64,000 nt of DNA, taken from Lycorma delicatula (taxonomy: Eukaryota > Arthropoda > Insecta > Hemiptera > Fulgoridae). Shown piece after piece: positions 48,454 to 59,140 of this stretch (the first letter of the stretch is position 1; every line of letters begins with the position of its first letter). The position numbers were made by a program, and so were the translations under genes. Location: positions 85,887,398 through 85,951,397 of the forward strand of contig NC_134457.1 in the NCBI RefSeq assembly GCF_047948215.1. The letters run 5' to 3'. Below the pieces are notes generated by a model. It was not told the DNA's origin. It saw only the letters and a list, made by a program, of their open reading frames with translations, and ran no database searches.

Positions 48454-49605
48454 AAGGTAACCTTTACAAGGATCAATGGGCAAGGTGCCAAAATTGCCAG
48501 ATTAACACATAGAGTAAAGACTCAAGAAAAAGCGTAAAAGGTGATAGTAAAAAAGGGATATATCAATACAGACACTGTGAAACAAAGTAAAAACAAAAAC
48601 CCTTATTTTTTAGTTCATTTAATATAGCCTAAACTTGATTTACAGTCATAAAGTTGTTCTTGATACTTTAATTACTTAACTTACTTATTAATTACTTTAA
48701 TTACTTTAATTACTTACGTTGGATCTGATTTAAGTTAGATTGTCTATCTTTAAGCAGGTATTTTCATTTCATGAACACTCCCACATCCAGACAGCTTTAC
48801 ACGGATAATACTAACAATATTTGTTCATACACGTATCTGCATAAGGTTCTTTATGTAAGTGTATGTGTGTTTTAAAGTGCATTAAAGTAAATAAATTATA
48901 GAAAAGTACAAGCTTTAAATCAACCATTCAAAAATATTTATTGATTTGCACTGATCTAGCTACAGGGTTCTAAAATTAGGTAAAATGTGTTGTACGATGG
49001 ATATATTATACTTATATCAGTATACCATATATACATATAAGTTATGATTACTACAGTGTTCTCTTTCTCAAAAAAGGAACATTTATTTATTTCAATTAAT
49101 ATTTTACAAATAATATGCATTTACTTCATTAATAATAATTTGACAATTATTCACTATTCGGCGTACATGCTAATAATGAAATAACTTAAAATAGTATGTT
49201 AATAATTTAATGAACGAGTACAATAAAAAATATATCCATACATGGAGAGATGGATGGATTAATACTGAGAGATTATTCAGAGTAATAATGAATAATTATT
49301 ATTACAATTAAAATAAAGAGACAAAGACTACAGCTGCATTACATTCTTTCACACGGTGGGTTTAGCGATAGGCAACACACGTGGCTTATGGAAAGTAGTG
49401 CATCATTTACTCTCAGGCTACTCTCAGTAATATAACCTACATATCTATGAATTTTTTTTTAATGAATTGATTAAAACATTTACGTAACTTCACAAGTGTT
49501 TATAAAAATTATTTCGTATTACATGTATAAAAAATAAATTTTATTAAAATAGTAGCAGTAATATATGCAAACATAACTTCCTTGTATTATAAGTTATATA
49601 CGTAC

Positions 49606-49754
49606 CTATCTATGCTGATACAGACAAGAACAAAGCTGGATTGAAAAAGTCCAAATGTTCGAAAAAATGCCATGATCTTACAAGCTGCATCTCCAGCCCA
49701 CCACGATACAGTAGCTGACCAAATAATTTCAAACGGCATTAATAGGAATGTTAC
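49606..49754 (-). CDS. AKHR: AKH/GnRH-like receptor (class-A GPCR), exon: TM2 end, ECL1, TM3
   Basis: On the minus strand a T-rich acceptor ending TTTTCAG (to 49755) is followed by a 149-base open exon and a GTACG donor (from 49605). The 49 complete codons read VTFLLMPFEIIW, SATVSWWAGDAACK, IMAFFRTFGLFQSS and FVLVCISID, then AG, the first two bases of the DRY Arg codon. This gives the end of TM2, an extracellular loop with the Trp-x-x-Gly pattern, the TM3 Cys that forms the conserved disulfide, and TM3. It joins in frame to the exon at 549-654 to give CISIDRYFAVLKP. The 'MAFFRTFGL..SSFVLVCISIDRY' pattern is the hallmark of AKH-type receptors of the GnRH receptor superfamily. The exon starts in phase 0. 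Upstream exons (N-terminus, TM1, start of TM2) were not found up to 64000. Confidence 0.88.
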
Positions 49755-50400
49755 CTGAAAAAAAAAATTAAAAAATTAGTCATTTTTAATACATACTCTC
49801 TTGAAATGTGTTTTATATGGTATATGAATGCGTGTTTGTATGAATATCGTATTTTATTTAGATAATATATTTATTTTATTTATATCAAGTAAATATTTAA
49901 ATTGTAAATTTACAAATTAAATTCCCATTCACATTGTTCAAATTTATGGCATCATATTAATTGTAACGGGAGGTCATAGTGAAAGGTATATTTATTATGA
50001 TTGATGCCTTATACCTTTTTTTTGGATTTGAAACTTAATAACTCCTTCGTAATAAAGATAAGAAATCATGACTGATCTCAGTTTACTCCCCAAAAAATTT
50101 TGGGGAGTACTTTTAATTAGTGCGATTTTATTTACGAAAGATATTTTCTCTAAAACAGTAATCATTCATGACTGATAGAAATTTTTCTTGAAAAATTGTT
50201 GCTAATTGGAAAAATTTTGTTCCAAAAAACCAGATTGAGTGCCAACAATAAAAAAGTATTAATTGTTAAACAGTTAATACAGGGCATCTTTTTAGAGTTT
50301 TTCTTGATACTTTATAGGAGGATGCAAATTACATCAAAAAGGGTACGTTTTTAAAGAAAATTCTCAGTTATAATATTAAATCATTTAGTTTATGAAATAA
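49755..50400. other. Next upstream intron of the AKHR-like gene, 3' end; small palindrome
   Basis: A T-rich tract just upstream of the acceptor on the minus strand (49,756-49,780) includes a possible branch sequence CTAAT. A TACTCCCCAAAA / TTTTGGGGAGTA inverted repeat with a 2-nt spacer lies at 50,084-50,109. Nothing else recognised. Confidence 0.6.
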
Positions 50401-50408
50401 TTTATAAA

Positions 50409-51000
50409 AAATAAAAATAAAAACAGACTTCAACAAATAATGGTACTAAAAAGTTACAAATAATTATATTTTTATTTATTAACTAAGTAAAAGTATTTAC
50501 AACAAATAACTATTTTTGAAGTCGGTGACAGCCAACACAAATTAAATGTAAAGTTACGTAAAATTAGTACTTCAACCAACTGCTAGGCGCCTAAACGGGA
50601 TTCCCACGTGTAAAAAAAGATATCGAGAGCATATAAGAGAGAGCGTGTTACGATGATACCTATCTTAAGTTCACTAAGGCAAATATATTTTGTGATAATA
50701 TACCTAAGCACCTATAAAGTATTCTTGTGTCATATTTTTGTGTCGCATTTTATTTATGTATTATATTTTTGTAAATCTCATTTTATTGTAGGGAAATTCC
50801 TATTGATAATTTTGCATTGTTTGAAGTAGGATTTGTGTTGCATATATCATAGATTTTTTTTTAACGTGTTGGTTGGCACCGACTTCAAAAACAGTTATTT
50901 GTTGTTAATATTTTTACTTTAGTTAATAAATAAAAATGTAATTATTTGTAACTTTTTAGTACCATTATTTATTGAAGTCAGTTTTTATTTTTATTTTTTT
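50409..51000. repeat. Long inverted repeat, ~128-bp arms
   Basis: The arm at 50,409-50,536 matches the reverse complement of 50,872-51,000 with roughly eight substitutions and two small indels. Shared blocks include AATGGTACTAAAAAGTTACA and TTTTTGAAGTCGGTG. The ~335-bp interior is non-coding. It directly precedes the Helitron fragment. Another GAAGTCGGTT lies at 52,537, so this text belongs to a wider family. Confidence 0.8.
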
Positions 51001-51127
51001 TAAATTATTTTATTTCACAGTTTTTAGTGGTATCTAGTACCTACACATACGCCTGTGTATATATTGTATTATATTTAATATATTATATTATAACTATGAT
51101 ACATTATATTTTATATATAATTAAAAT

Positions 51128-51690
51128 ATGGGTAGGCCTACTAAACGCGATGCTCAAATAAGTCAGCGACGTTTGATGGAAAATTGGCCAGAAAGGAATG
51201 ATCGTTTAAGAAAAAATAAAGAAAGAAATGCCATGAATATTTCCGCAGAGTCTCCTCCACAACGATAATGTAGACTCTCACAAATGAGAACGTACAAAAG
51301 TTGATTCTTACTGAATGAAAGTCTGCAGAGTCATGGTCATCGTGTCAGTTTAATACAGAAACGTTTCTCAAACGAAAAGGAAGAACTACGTTCTCACCCC
51401 CTCGGCTTGATATACTAGGAAGGAAAGTTACCGGAAAATTTGAAGAAGAAACTATTGGTCTTAGAATGAAAGATGTTGATGGTTGCGTAACCATTTCAGC
51501 AGTTTGTACAACATTCCAAGTGATAAAAGAATACGGAGATCTCGAGCACAGAATGCTACCTATAATATTAAGCTGGGTTGTAACTGTCCTGCACAAACTG
51601 CAGGATACAACTCTTCACAGGGTAGTGGTAGACCTCGAAAAAAAAAAATTTGCCAAGGGACAGATTTATGTCGTTCTTAGTTGAGTTATT
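51128..51690 (+). pseudogene. Helitron Rep/helicase fragment (N-terminus joined to C-terminus)
   Basis: ATG at 51,128 opens MGRPTKRDAQISQRRLMENW with a basic Arg/Lys/Asn-rich run like Helitron protein N-termini, ending at 51,268. From about 51,455 a second frame reads LGLRMKDVDGCVTIS, ILSWVVTVLHKLQDTTLHRV, VVDLEKKKFAKGQIYVVLS, the last helicase motifs of Helitron proteins (usually W..T.HK.QG.TL..VVVDLG...FA.GQ.YVALSR). The whole HUH nuclease and most of the helicase are missing, so this is a deletion derivative. A second copy of the piece GAAAGAAATG.(C)ATGAATATT follows at 52,102. Confidence 0.8.
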
Positions 51691-52096
51691 AATTAGACCA
51701 CATGATGAGAAAGCAGTAACAGAAAAGATGAGGTTGCGTAATCTATCCAATTTATTTGTTTCATTATTGCGAGTAGACATTTGGGCAAAGGTTTGCGAAT
51801 ACCCGGTTAAAAAAAGTGTTTATAATAACTATAGAATATTATTTATTACAAAATTATAATATTTAACACGCTTCAGAGTGATTAACACACTTCGTTTGAG
51901 TGATGTTGGTTGGCAGCTTGTTGTATGACTATTTATTTAATATTGCAAAATTAGAATTTATTATTGCTTAATATAAATATTTATAAGTTTGCAATTAGGG
52001 ATAATATACACTTTTTAACCATTTTATACAAACATAAATTGTAGGTTTAATGTTTATGTGGAGTTTAGAGGAAATTAGCTAAAAAAAAAGAATGAT

Positions 52097-52155
52097 TCTT
52101 AAGAAAGAAATGCAATGAATATTTTCACGGAGACTAAACAACGATAATATCGACT
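52097..52155 (+). repeat. Second copy of Helitron N-terminal coding piece
   Basis: TTAAGAAAGAAATGCAATGA and ACAACGATAATATCGAC correspond to 51,218-51,275 (AAAGAAATGCCATGAATATT, ACAACGATAATGTAGAC). It is diverged, so the duplication is old. Confidence 0.6.
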
Positions 52156-52369
52156 GTTATTAATATCCTAGTAATACACGGAACAGAGCAAAACGGTACT
52201 GATCAGCGGTTAAGGATGTTCAGCTGTTCGGTTTTTGATATTTTTTCTAAGATTATCATCGGATTTGGTTAAAATTTATATGGGACAATTCCGGAAGTAT
52301 ACTTTTTCGTTTAAAAAAATGATCAAAATCAGTTTACTAACATCGGAGATATTGCTATCATATTTTAAA

Positions 52370-52478
52370 TTTTTTTTTTAACTTCCAGAACCATCGTTCT
52401 GAGATGAATGACAATTTTTGTAGCTTGAGAAAATGCCATGCCTGATCGGGATTCGAACCCGGGACCTCCGGATGAAAG
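52370..52478 (-). repeat. tRNA-derived SINE (family 1), 5'-truncated
   Basis: On the minus strand: CTTTCATCCGGAGGTCCCGG GTTCGAATCCCGATCAGGCA (B box), GGCATTTTCTCAAGCTAC, ATTCATCTCAGAACGATGGT and an A-rich tail. The A-box half is missing. Confidence 0.75.
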
Positions 52479-52539
52479 TAACATACATTAAACAACAACA
52501 AAAAAATAGTCGGAATTGATAACTTCCACCTTTTTGAAG

Positions 52540-53700
52540 TCGGTTAAAAAGAAGAGAGTTCGGAAAGTAAATGAGGACCCTTCTCAATTTTTTATCTTTT
52601 TATGAAGCAAATTAAAGATAAAGTAATTTTATAAAGATAAAATAATGATTAAATTTATTTCCGGATCGTAAATAATGATATTGTTATATTTTTTCAGGAT
52701 TAGTATTTTTATTTTCTTCAACTTGTGTTAATTAAATTTTATTTCAGTTTTGAACGCCCAAAGGTTTTTTTTTTAGTATTATTTAATTATATATATATAT
52801 ATCTATTTATTTAATTATTTGATGATTTATAGAAGTTCAAATGAAATACAAAATAAATAAATAAATGTAAGTTGAGAAAGCAAACATTTAATTAACGAAT
52901 TAATCACTCAATGATGATGATAAGTTGGCGAAAGGATAAAGAGTGGCATGTTGTAGAGTGGGTGAAAAGTTGCTCGTTATAAAATGACCGTACTAAAAAA
53001 AGTGTGGGATGTATTACGATGGAATTAATTGCCTATAAGATTGGCATAGCTTACTTGTTATCAATGCCGTATTTTCGATTACACATTATTCTTGAGTCGC
53101 TGCTTTTTATCGAGTTCTGTTGTAATTAGTCGCTAATTAATCTTTTATTTTGAGCATTTGGGTTATTTCTCTAAGAAAATATCGATGAATAAGAATATAT
53201 ACTGCTATATCCGCGCCAGTTCTTGAGCCCTGTCGCCTGTTGAATTGCCGAAAGAGATTAAAAATATGTTGATTCGTGGTTTTGGTAATGGTTTAGCGTA
53301 GCGATTCAAACATTTTTTTAACACCGCTCATTTGAATTACTGATCAGTTGCGCATCATTTAAATATGTCATTAGGATACAGATAGAGCTATCTCGGAATA
53401 ATAAAGAATAAAAAATTACAGTCTCTTTTCAAAGTGTTTATTTTATATTAAAAAAAATCGTCTTAAAATATTTTTTATTTATCACAGATTTTTTAATCAT
53501 TTTTTTACAAAAATTATTTATTTGCTTTAAAAACAAATATTGCAGAGTACGTTTATTTAAATTACCAATTTCAATTCTCCTTTTAAGATTAAAATTTCAG
53601 TAAGAAGAATGATGAGCATGCTTGAAACAAGTAAGGAAATATCTAGTTCAGTTGAACTTATTTTTAAGCGAAGATTTAGGTTAAGGTTCAGTTTATTACG
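52540..53700. other. AT-rich intronic DNA, nothing recognised
   Basis: Includes a short TATATATATA run at 52,788 and no supportable feature. Part of 53,200-53,700 may belong to the decayed 3' half of the hAT relic that follows. Confidence 0.5.
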
Positions 53701-53739
53701 AAATTTTTTTTTTTTACTATCAGCATAGCAGAAATCAAG

Positions 53740-54320
53740 TTTTACATACGAAAATATCTGGTAGAAAATATCCGCTATAGTTTGACAGTGATATCGTATC
53801 TAGCTGTTTAGCTGACGATTCACTCGGCATACAAGTAACTATATTTTTCATAGCAGAAAAAAAACAGCTCCACCAATTATATGAGCTTATTCACATTTTG
53901 CTATTTTTAAGCTCATTAAGAAGGATGCCGCAACTGCTTTTTGAGTACTGCCTGTAAAAGGCTAATATTTTTCTTTGCGCGTTTTATCTCTGACAATTTT
54001 CAAACAAAATAATCCTTAGGTTTGCTTTCTAACATTGAATGTTCGGTACTAAGGTGCCGTTTCAGTAATGAGGGATTCGTGATTTGATTTGAGAGAATTT
54101 TAAAGCAAATTATATATTGAGATCATGGGTCATTGTTTACATCTTTAATAGGAAATCCAGTCTTGAAGTACTCAGGAGCATATTTTGTTACAACTTTTCG
54201 TATTTTAGTAGGATAAAAATGTTGACTCACTGCAAATTCCGATTGTGAAATAGAGCTTGATGGTACAGGGTTTAAACTGATAATATTTTCTGTCGTTGCT
54301 CTATTAAGCCACTTAGCCAT
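53740..54320 (-). pseudogene. hAT transposase relic of the ZBED5/GTF2IRD2 type, N-terminal part
   Basis: On the minus strand MAKWLNRATTENIISLNPVP opens the frame (54,320). After a Ser-rich stretch it reads KYAPEYFKTGFPIKDVN, a stop, SQYIICFKILSNQ (Cys of a BED-type finger; the second Cys is not seen), NPSLLKRHLSTEHSMLESKP and KDYFV. After frameshifts come ASFLMSLKIAKCE, AHIIGGAV and LDTISLSNYSGYF. This is the order Y..FGF....PQC..C..VL.N..M.PSKLKRHL.T.H...KP..FF, followed by ASY..S..IAK..K.HTIGE, of domesticated-looking ZBED5-like hAT transposases. Multiple stops. Confidence 0.72.
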
Positions 54321-54866
54321 GGCGATTTCTATTTTATGCCAACTAAACTAAAGCAAATTAATTCAAGCGAAGTACACAGATAAATGTGTGTATATAAGAA
54401 AGTCTTTTTTGGAATACATTTGCTAGTGCAAACAATTTAAATTTTATCAGCACTTCAATTTTATCCAAAGAAAAACTAACATACAAGATTTTCAAATCAG
54501 AATATTATACAGGTAAAACTCCGGAAGCAACTGTATCCATCTGATAACCACGACCGACCCTCTTAAATCTGGAAAATAGTACAGCAATTCTTTTATAGTG
54601 GGCATTGAGAAATTTGTTCTTATACGTGCAACACAGTGCATGCATGGGATTAACAAGTCGGTTCATGTGCGCTGTGACATGTAAGAACTAGTCGGCGTTG
54701 CGTGTTCGTTCTTGCTAACCGAATAACTGTTATTCTTATTATTGTTATACACAAATAATTTCCTTAAATTAAGGGAGAAGGAAATGAATAAATAAAATAC
54801 TTTTGTATTATAACATATCAAAAAACGTCTGAGAATTACTGTTTCTCTGAGATAATAATAATAAAC

Positions 54867-55036
54867 AAATACTGGCCTCCGGGGCGTAAGCGGTAGCATC
54901 TCAGCCTTTCACCCGGAGGTCCTGGGTTCGAAGAATCCGGTCAGGCATGGTATTTTTCATACTCTACAAATTTCCATTCGGGCTAAGTGATCACAACAGT
55001 CGATGCCCGCACATCTCATTAAAAAAAAAAAAAATT
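54867..55036 (+). repeat. tRNA-derived SINE (family 1), complete head
   Basis: TGGCCTCCGGGGCGTAAGCG GTAGCATCTCAGC supplies an A-box-like start; GGGTTCGAAGAATCC is the B box with a small insertion; GTCAGGCATGGTATTTTTCA is the shared body. The 3' end (CACAACAGTCGATGCCCGCA) differs from the copy at 0.9 kb and ends in a 16-base A-run. Confidence 0.78.
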
Positions 55037-55049
55037 ACTAATAAATATC

Positions 55050-55950
55050 TGTTGCACTAATAAGTCTGTATTATAATAATTATAACACTATTTTTTTTTG
55101 AAATTACATTAATTAGTCTGTAAATTAATTGACAACGGACTGCTTCTAGCGAGAGAGAGTCGGCGTGTAAAACGGATAATATAAAATAAAAATATGAGCA
55201 CATACAACAAATAAACCCACCACCATATTTTTTTTTTTGGAAAAGAAAGATTGTTATTGTTACTATTTTTATTATTTATTTTGTTTATATGTCTTTAGGT
55301 TAATAAATTATATTTTTAAGTAATTTTCATGTTTGTTATTCTCTCAATAGTCTGGTCGAACCGAGAACACGCGACAATATTATAGGAATTAATAATGAAA
55401 TATTATATATATATATTGTAAAATTATTGTACTAGAGCAATACATCAAATGTAGTATTATAGCATATTATACTACTACATAAAAATCAACTGGACATAAT
55501 TAATTACCACGGGGTAATGAGAAGAAGATAAATTTATTTGGAAATTTTCAGAGAAACGCAAACAAATTGTGATCTAGGACCACAATTGTGTTCCAGATCA
55601 ATTAATTTACATTTCTAAGTTAAACAAATAATGATGGAAGGTGATAATTTATTCACGGAACAATATTTTACAACATTCAATCAAGTTAACAGTCTAGAAT
55701 TCCTGTTTTTGTTTTAAATGGTGTACATTTTATTTTATTTTTATAGAATGTGTATTGGAAAAGAATTTTATATAACCCGTAACAATAGAAGTTCAAGTAA
55801 TACCGTTTAATTTTAACTACTTTCATTTAATTATAGAGGTTTTATAGAGATCTCTTTCAAAATCTGAATTTTTAATTTTGTTTTGTTTTTCCGTTTAATA
55901 TTATTATTTTTTTATAAACTTTAAAGAGTTACTTTGCTAACTAAGGCACA
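55050..55950. other. AT-rich intronic DNA, nothing recognised
   Basis: Simple A/T runs and a short (TA)n at 55,404-55,416. No gene or named repeat. Confidence 0.55.
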
Positions 55951-55959
55951 ATTAGGTAC

Positions 55960-56018
55960 TTCGGAGGTCCTGGATTCGAATCCAGGTCAGGCATGGCATA
56001 TTCACACGCTACAAATCA
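55960..56018 (+). repeat. SINE family 1 fragment (B box and body)
   Basis: TTCGGAGGTCCTGGATTCGA ATCCAGGTCAGGCATGGCAT followed by TTCACACGCTACAAA. Only the middle of the element remains. Confidence 0.7.
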
Positions 56019-56277
56019 AAATAATATTTTTAAAAGTGTAACAGAAAGAGGAAATTAGTTTTGAGATGGGGAAGAGAAAATCAATTATATATTTAATTTT
56101 TTAAAAAATTTCCAATTAAACAGTTTTTAATAATTTTTTATGATGGTTATTAATGTCGAGTACTGAAATTTGTAAAAAAATATAAACAAAAATAAAATAT
56201 AAGAAGTTTCTACTAACTTTTTTGAAAATTTCTTTTGAAATTTTCTTGTAGTGGTAGTTCTTATACTAAAAAAGTAA

Positions 56278-57090
56278 TAGATTTCGCATCGATCTTGTGC
56301 ACCATACGATTATTTGCTCTGAGGTAGCTCTGGTCCCTTATATCACGTCCACCTCCATTCTCTTTTCTTCCAGTTAAATTTTTGAATTCTTAATAGATCG
56401 CATTTCCTTTTAAACGTCTGTAAATTTTGTAATTTTCAACCTCTTTTTTGCGTATTTTACTGATCCGTTTAGCAATGTTATAAAAAATTCTTCTCCTCTC
56501 ATCGAACGTTCCGGTCCATTACCCTTCTGTTCTGAATTTCTCTCATTAAGCTTCTAGTCACGTTCACATTCTTCATTACTTCTTTGTTCTTCACTTTGTA
56601 TCCATTTAATTTTCTCCTATCTCCTCTTTGCCTACATTTCAAATACCTCGAAATCTTTATTTCCCCTTTTTTATAGTATCCGTATTTCACATAAGTACAG
56701 AAGGACCCCTCAAATGTAACGTTTTACAAGACATTTTCACAAGTTTCACTCCATCATAAGACATAATCTGTTAATTGCTTTCTTAGGTATTGTTATTCTT
56801 GTTTTTATTTGCTTTTCACATTTACAATTTTCTGTTATGTTAGCTAAATATGTGTACTGTTTTACTTCTTTAATTGTTATTTCTTTTATAGCGACAAACA
56901 TTGCCTTATTGTTTCCTATCGTTATTACTATTGTTTTCCTAACATTTATTTTCATTTCATATTCTGTTACAGTGACTTCTATTGGATAGAAAGTATTATT
57001 TATGTAAATGATAAAAATATCCTTGTATTTTTCCTTGAACCAACGTTCAAAGTAGTTGTTTAACAAGGAGTAACAACTGTTTTTCAAATT
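56278..57090 (-). pseudogene. LINE (RTE-like) RT thumb and 3' end relic
   Basis: From 57,087: YEMKINVRKTIVI, IKEVKQYTYLANITENCKCE, KQIKTRI..KKAINR, then in broken frames GVLLY.CE, FEVFEM.AKRR, EEFF and RMEVDV. This follows the pattern Y.MKIN..KTK, V..F.YLGS.ITE.G.C..EIK.RI..AK.AF.R, VLLYG.ETWT, LEAFEMW of RTE-like elements. The FADD core is absent. The last ~150 bp are duplicated at 57,228-57,385. Confidence 0.65.
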
Positions 57091-57227
57091 TCCAGTATAA
57101 TTTTTTATTTATTTTTGTGCGGACATGAGTAGCTTGTTGTCTAATATAGTCATTTTTTTTGTTTCTTTAACGATTATTTTTATTCCACATTCTACCATAA
57201 CTTTTAATTTTGAAATCATAGAACCGA

Positions 57228-57385
57228 TGCGAAATAATTTTCGTATCGGTCTTGTACAATATATGATTATTTGCTCTTGGGTAGCTCTGGGCCCTTACAC
57301 CACGTCTCCCTTCATTCTATTTTACTTCCAATTAACTTTTTAAGTTCTTAATAGATCGGATTTCCTTTTAAAAATCTATGAATTG
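57228..57385 (-). repeat. Second copy of the LINE 3' tail
   Basis: ATGATTATTTGCTCTTGGGT AGCTCTGGGCCCTTA and TTCTTAATAGATCGGATTTC correspond to 56,305-56,340 and 56,389-56,408. This tail lacks the coding part and is probably a separate 5'-truncated insertion or a duplication. Confidence 0.7.
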
Positions 57386-57892
57386 ATCCTGTATTTCACC
57401 TTCTGAAAAGACCACCATTTTCAAAAGGATAAGTATATTAAAAACAAATTATTACAAACACGTCGTTCTGCTTGGAAGCAAGAATCCTGACTGCAAAATT
57501 TTATTTCAGAAAATGCTTTTAACTGATATTAATTAAAAAAAAGAGATAATAATTAAAAATAATAAACATTAATTTAACAAATTGTAACGAATATATCTTT
57601 CTGCTTGGTAACAAGAATTATTGCAAAATTTTATAAAAATCGGAGAACGCATTTAACTGCAACTACGTCACAGACACAAGACGACTGGTTGTCTCAAAAG
57701 GTAGAATTAAAACTGGAGCTCATCTAAATCAATCAATAATTTGGAAAAAAAAGTTATCACTTCTTTTGAAATTTATAAATTTTCCCAAATTATTTGCCTT
57801 ACTTTAATATATTTTGACAATGTAACACTACGCTATTCACAATTGAAAACTTATGTTCTTGTTTATTTCGGTATTAATTTTTAAGAAGGGTC

Positions 57893-58746
57893 GTTCAATA
57901 ATTAAACAAATGGTAACAGTGGAAAAGCTATTTAATTAATAAACTGAAAGTGACGTTCAAGTCGACATCCCTGACAGAAAATGTCGCCAGTTTGAAAAGA
58001 ATTTCCGTTATTATAACCTCTTTTATTTATTTAAAAATGCCGGCTCCTCTTGAAAGAAAAGAGTGTTCTGATAATATCTTTATTTTCTAAAGGGGTAAAA
58101 CCTGCCGAAATTCACTCGTGGATGTGAAAAACATTATGGTAATAAAACTTATTAACAGTGTAAATTTTATAAGTGCATTGAAAAGTTTAAACAGAGTGAA
58201 ACAAGTGTCATCGATTTTCATCGTAACATCCGATTTCGCATGTCCAGAAAAAATTGAAAATCTACGCGTCAACCGGTAATGTATTAAGTGTTATAATCTA
58301 TTAAAAATTTATAATTAAGAGCGAGTACTATTGTAATATGCTAAAAAATAAAATGATACCAGCAAGAAGGAGGAAATGTTTTGGTTCTCTATCAAAGAAT
58401 CTAATTCTTCTGAAAAATAAATCCGCTCTAATATTTCTCAAAAGATATGGGAAGCAAATCAAAAGTAGAGTTGACAGGTGTTCTCCCCCATAAGAATGTT
58501 TTTTTTTGCCCTCTCAGCCGGTGTTTTATGTGGGACCAAGTTGGTCAACAATGAGCAGGTCAATAATAAGATTCAGGAATGGCTCAGATGCCAAGGTAGA
58601 CAATTCTTTACTAGTGTAATAAGAAGACTTGCTGAAAGTTGGAGGCTGTTTGCCTAAATTAGCTAAGGTTTGTGTTGAAAGTTGCGAATGAATAAATAAT
58701 AATTTTTCAATAGTTGTTTGTCTTTTTAATTACTGAGCGATTCTTG
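57893..58746 (+). mobile_element. Internally deleted mariner element
   Basis: Imperfect terminal inverted repeats share TCGTTCAATAATTAAA (57,901-57,916) with the reverse complement of 58,725-58,742 (TCGCTCAGTAATTAAA). Inside, after the left end, a frame reads MPAPLERKE-like and KGVKPAEIHSW (58,090-58,130), the N-terminal HTH of mariner transposases. Near the right end NNKIQEWLRCQGRQFFTSVI RRLAESWRLF (58,563-58,655) is the transposase C-terminus. The catalytic DDE/D core is gone. At about 0.85 kb it is shorter than a full mariner (about 1.3 kb). Confidence 0.75.
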
Positions 58747-58799
58747 AACATAAATAATGGTTCTTAAATATTTAACATTTCTGAGATTACAAAAAAATC

Positions 58800-59140
58800 T
58801 CACTAAGCAGCTTTGGGAAAATGATCTAATTCAGAATCGAAACAGCAAATCTGATTGGCCTAAAAAATTCCCTCAAAATTGAAAGAAAAATCTTAAAGAG
58901 AATCTTCGGGCTCAGAATCACAGAAAAACGGTGCAGATTAAATTCAAATAAAAATTTTACAAAACCCAAGAAAATTTGGAAACTGCAATTAGATAAAGAA
59001 GATTAAAATTCCTCGGACACATGATCCAAATGAATCTAAAAAGACAAACTAATAAAAATCTTCTAAAAACGTTGGAAACTAAAATGCCTAACAGGATACA
59101 TAAAGCGGATGAAACGGGAGGAATTTAAAAACTAAGAATA
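58800..59140 (+). pseudogene. LINE 3'-terminal ORF2 relic
   Basis: NLIGLKNSLKIERKILKRIF GLRITEKRCRL (58,850-58,940) and, after a frameshift, RRLKFLGHMIQMNLKRQTNK with NLLKTLETKMPN (58,995-59,090). The same C-terminal pattern as the relic at 27.1-27.6 kb (ERRLLKQ, RRLAFYGNL). Confidence 0.6.

Larger units (their letters stand above)
655..49605 (-). other. 48,951-bp phase-2 intron of the AKHR-like gene
   Basis: The interval between the GTACG donor at 49605 and the TTTTCAG acceptor at 655 splits the Arg codon of the DRY motif after its second base. Joining the flanking exons restores an unbroken receptor reading frame, so I infer that the whole interval is one intron. It contains no other host coding sequence that I can support. 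It is AT-rich and loaded with class I and class II mobile elements, listed separately. The RTE copy and the R1-like gag/EN copy lie in the sense direction of the gene; the hAT element and its nested R1 copy lie antisense. Confidence 0.85.
45610..49605. other. AT-rich intronic DNA with two hairpins
   Basis: No coding sequence or named element found between the R1-like relic and the upstream receptor exon. Hairpins at 47,236-47,273 and 48,410-48,453 are listed separately. A stretch of TTAATTACTT repeats lies near 48,665-48,717. Confidence 0.6.

Noticed and set aside
54867..54960. tRNA gene suggested by A- and B-box motifs
   Set aside because: The B box has an insertion and the 3' side does not form an acceptor stem; the text repeats elsewhere with A-tails, so it is a SINE.
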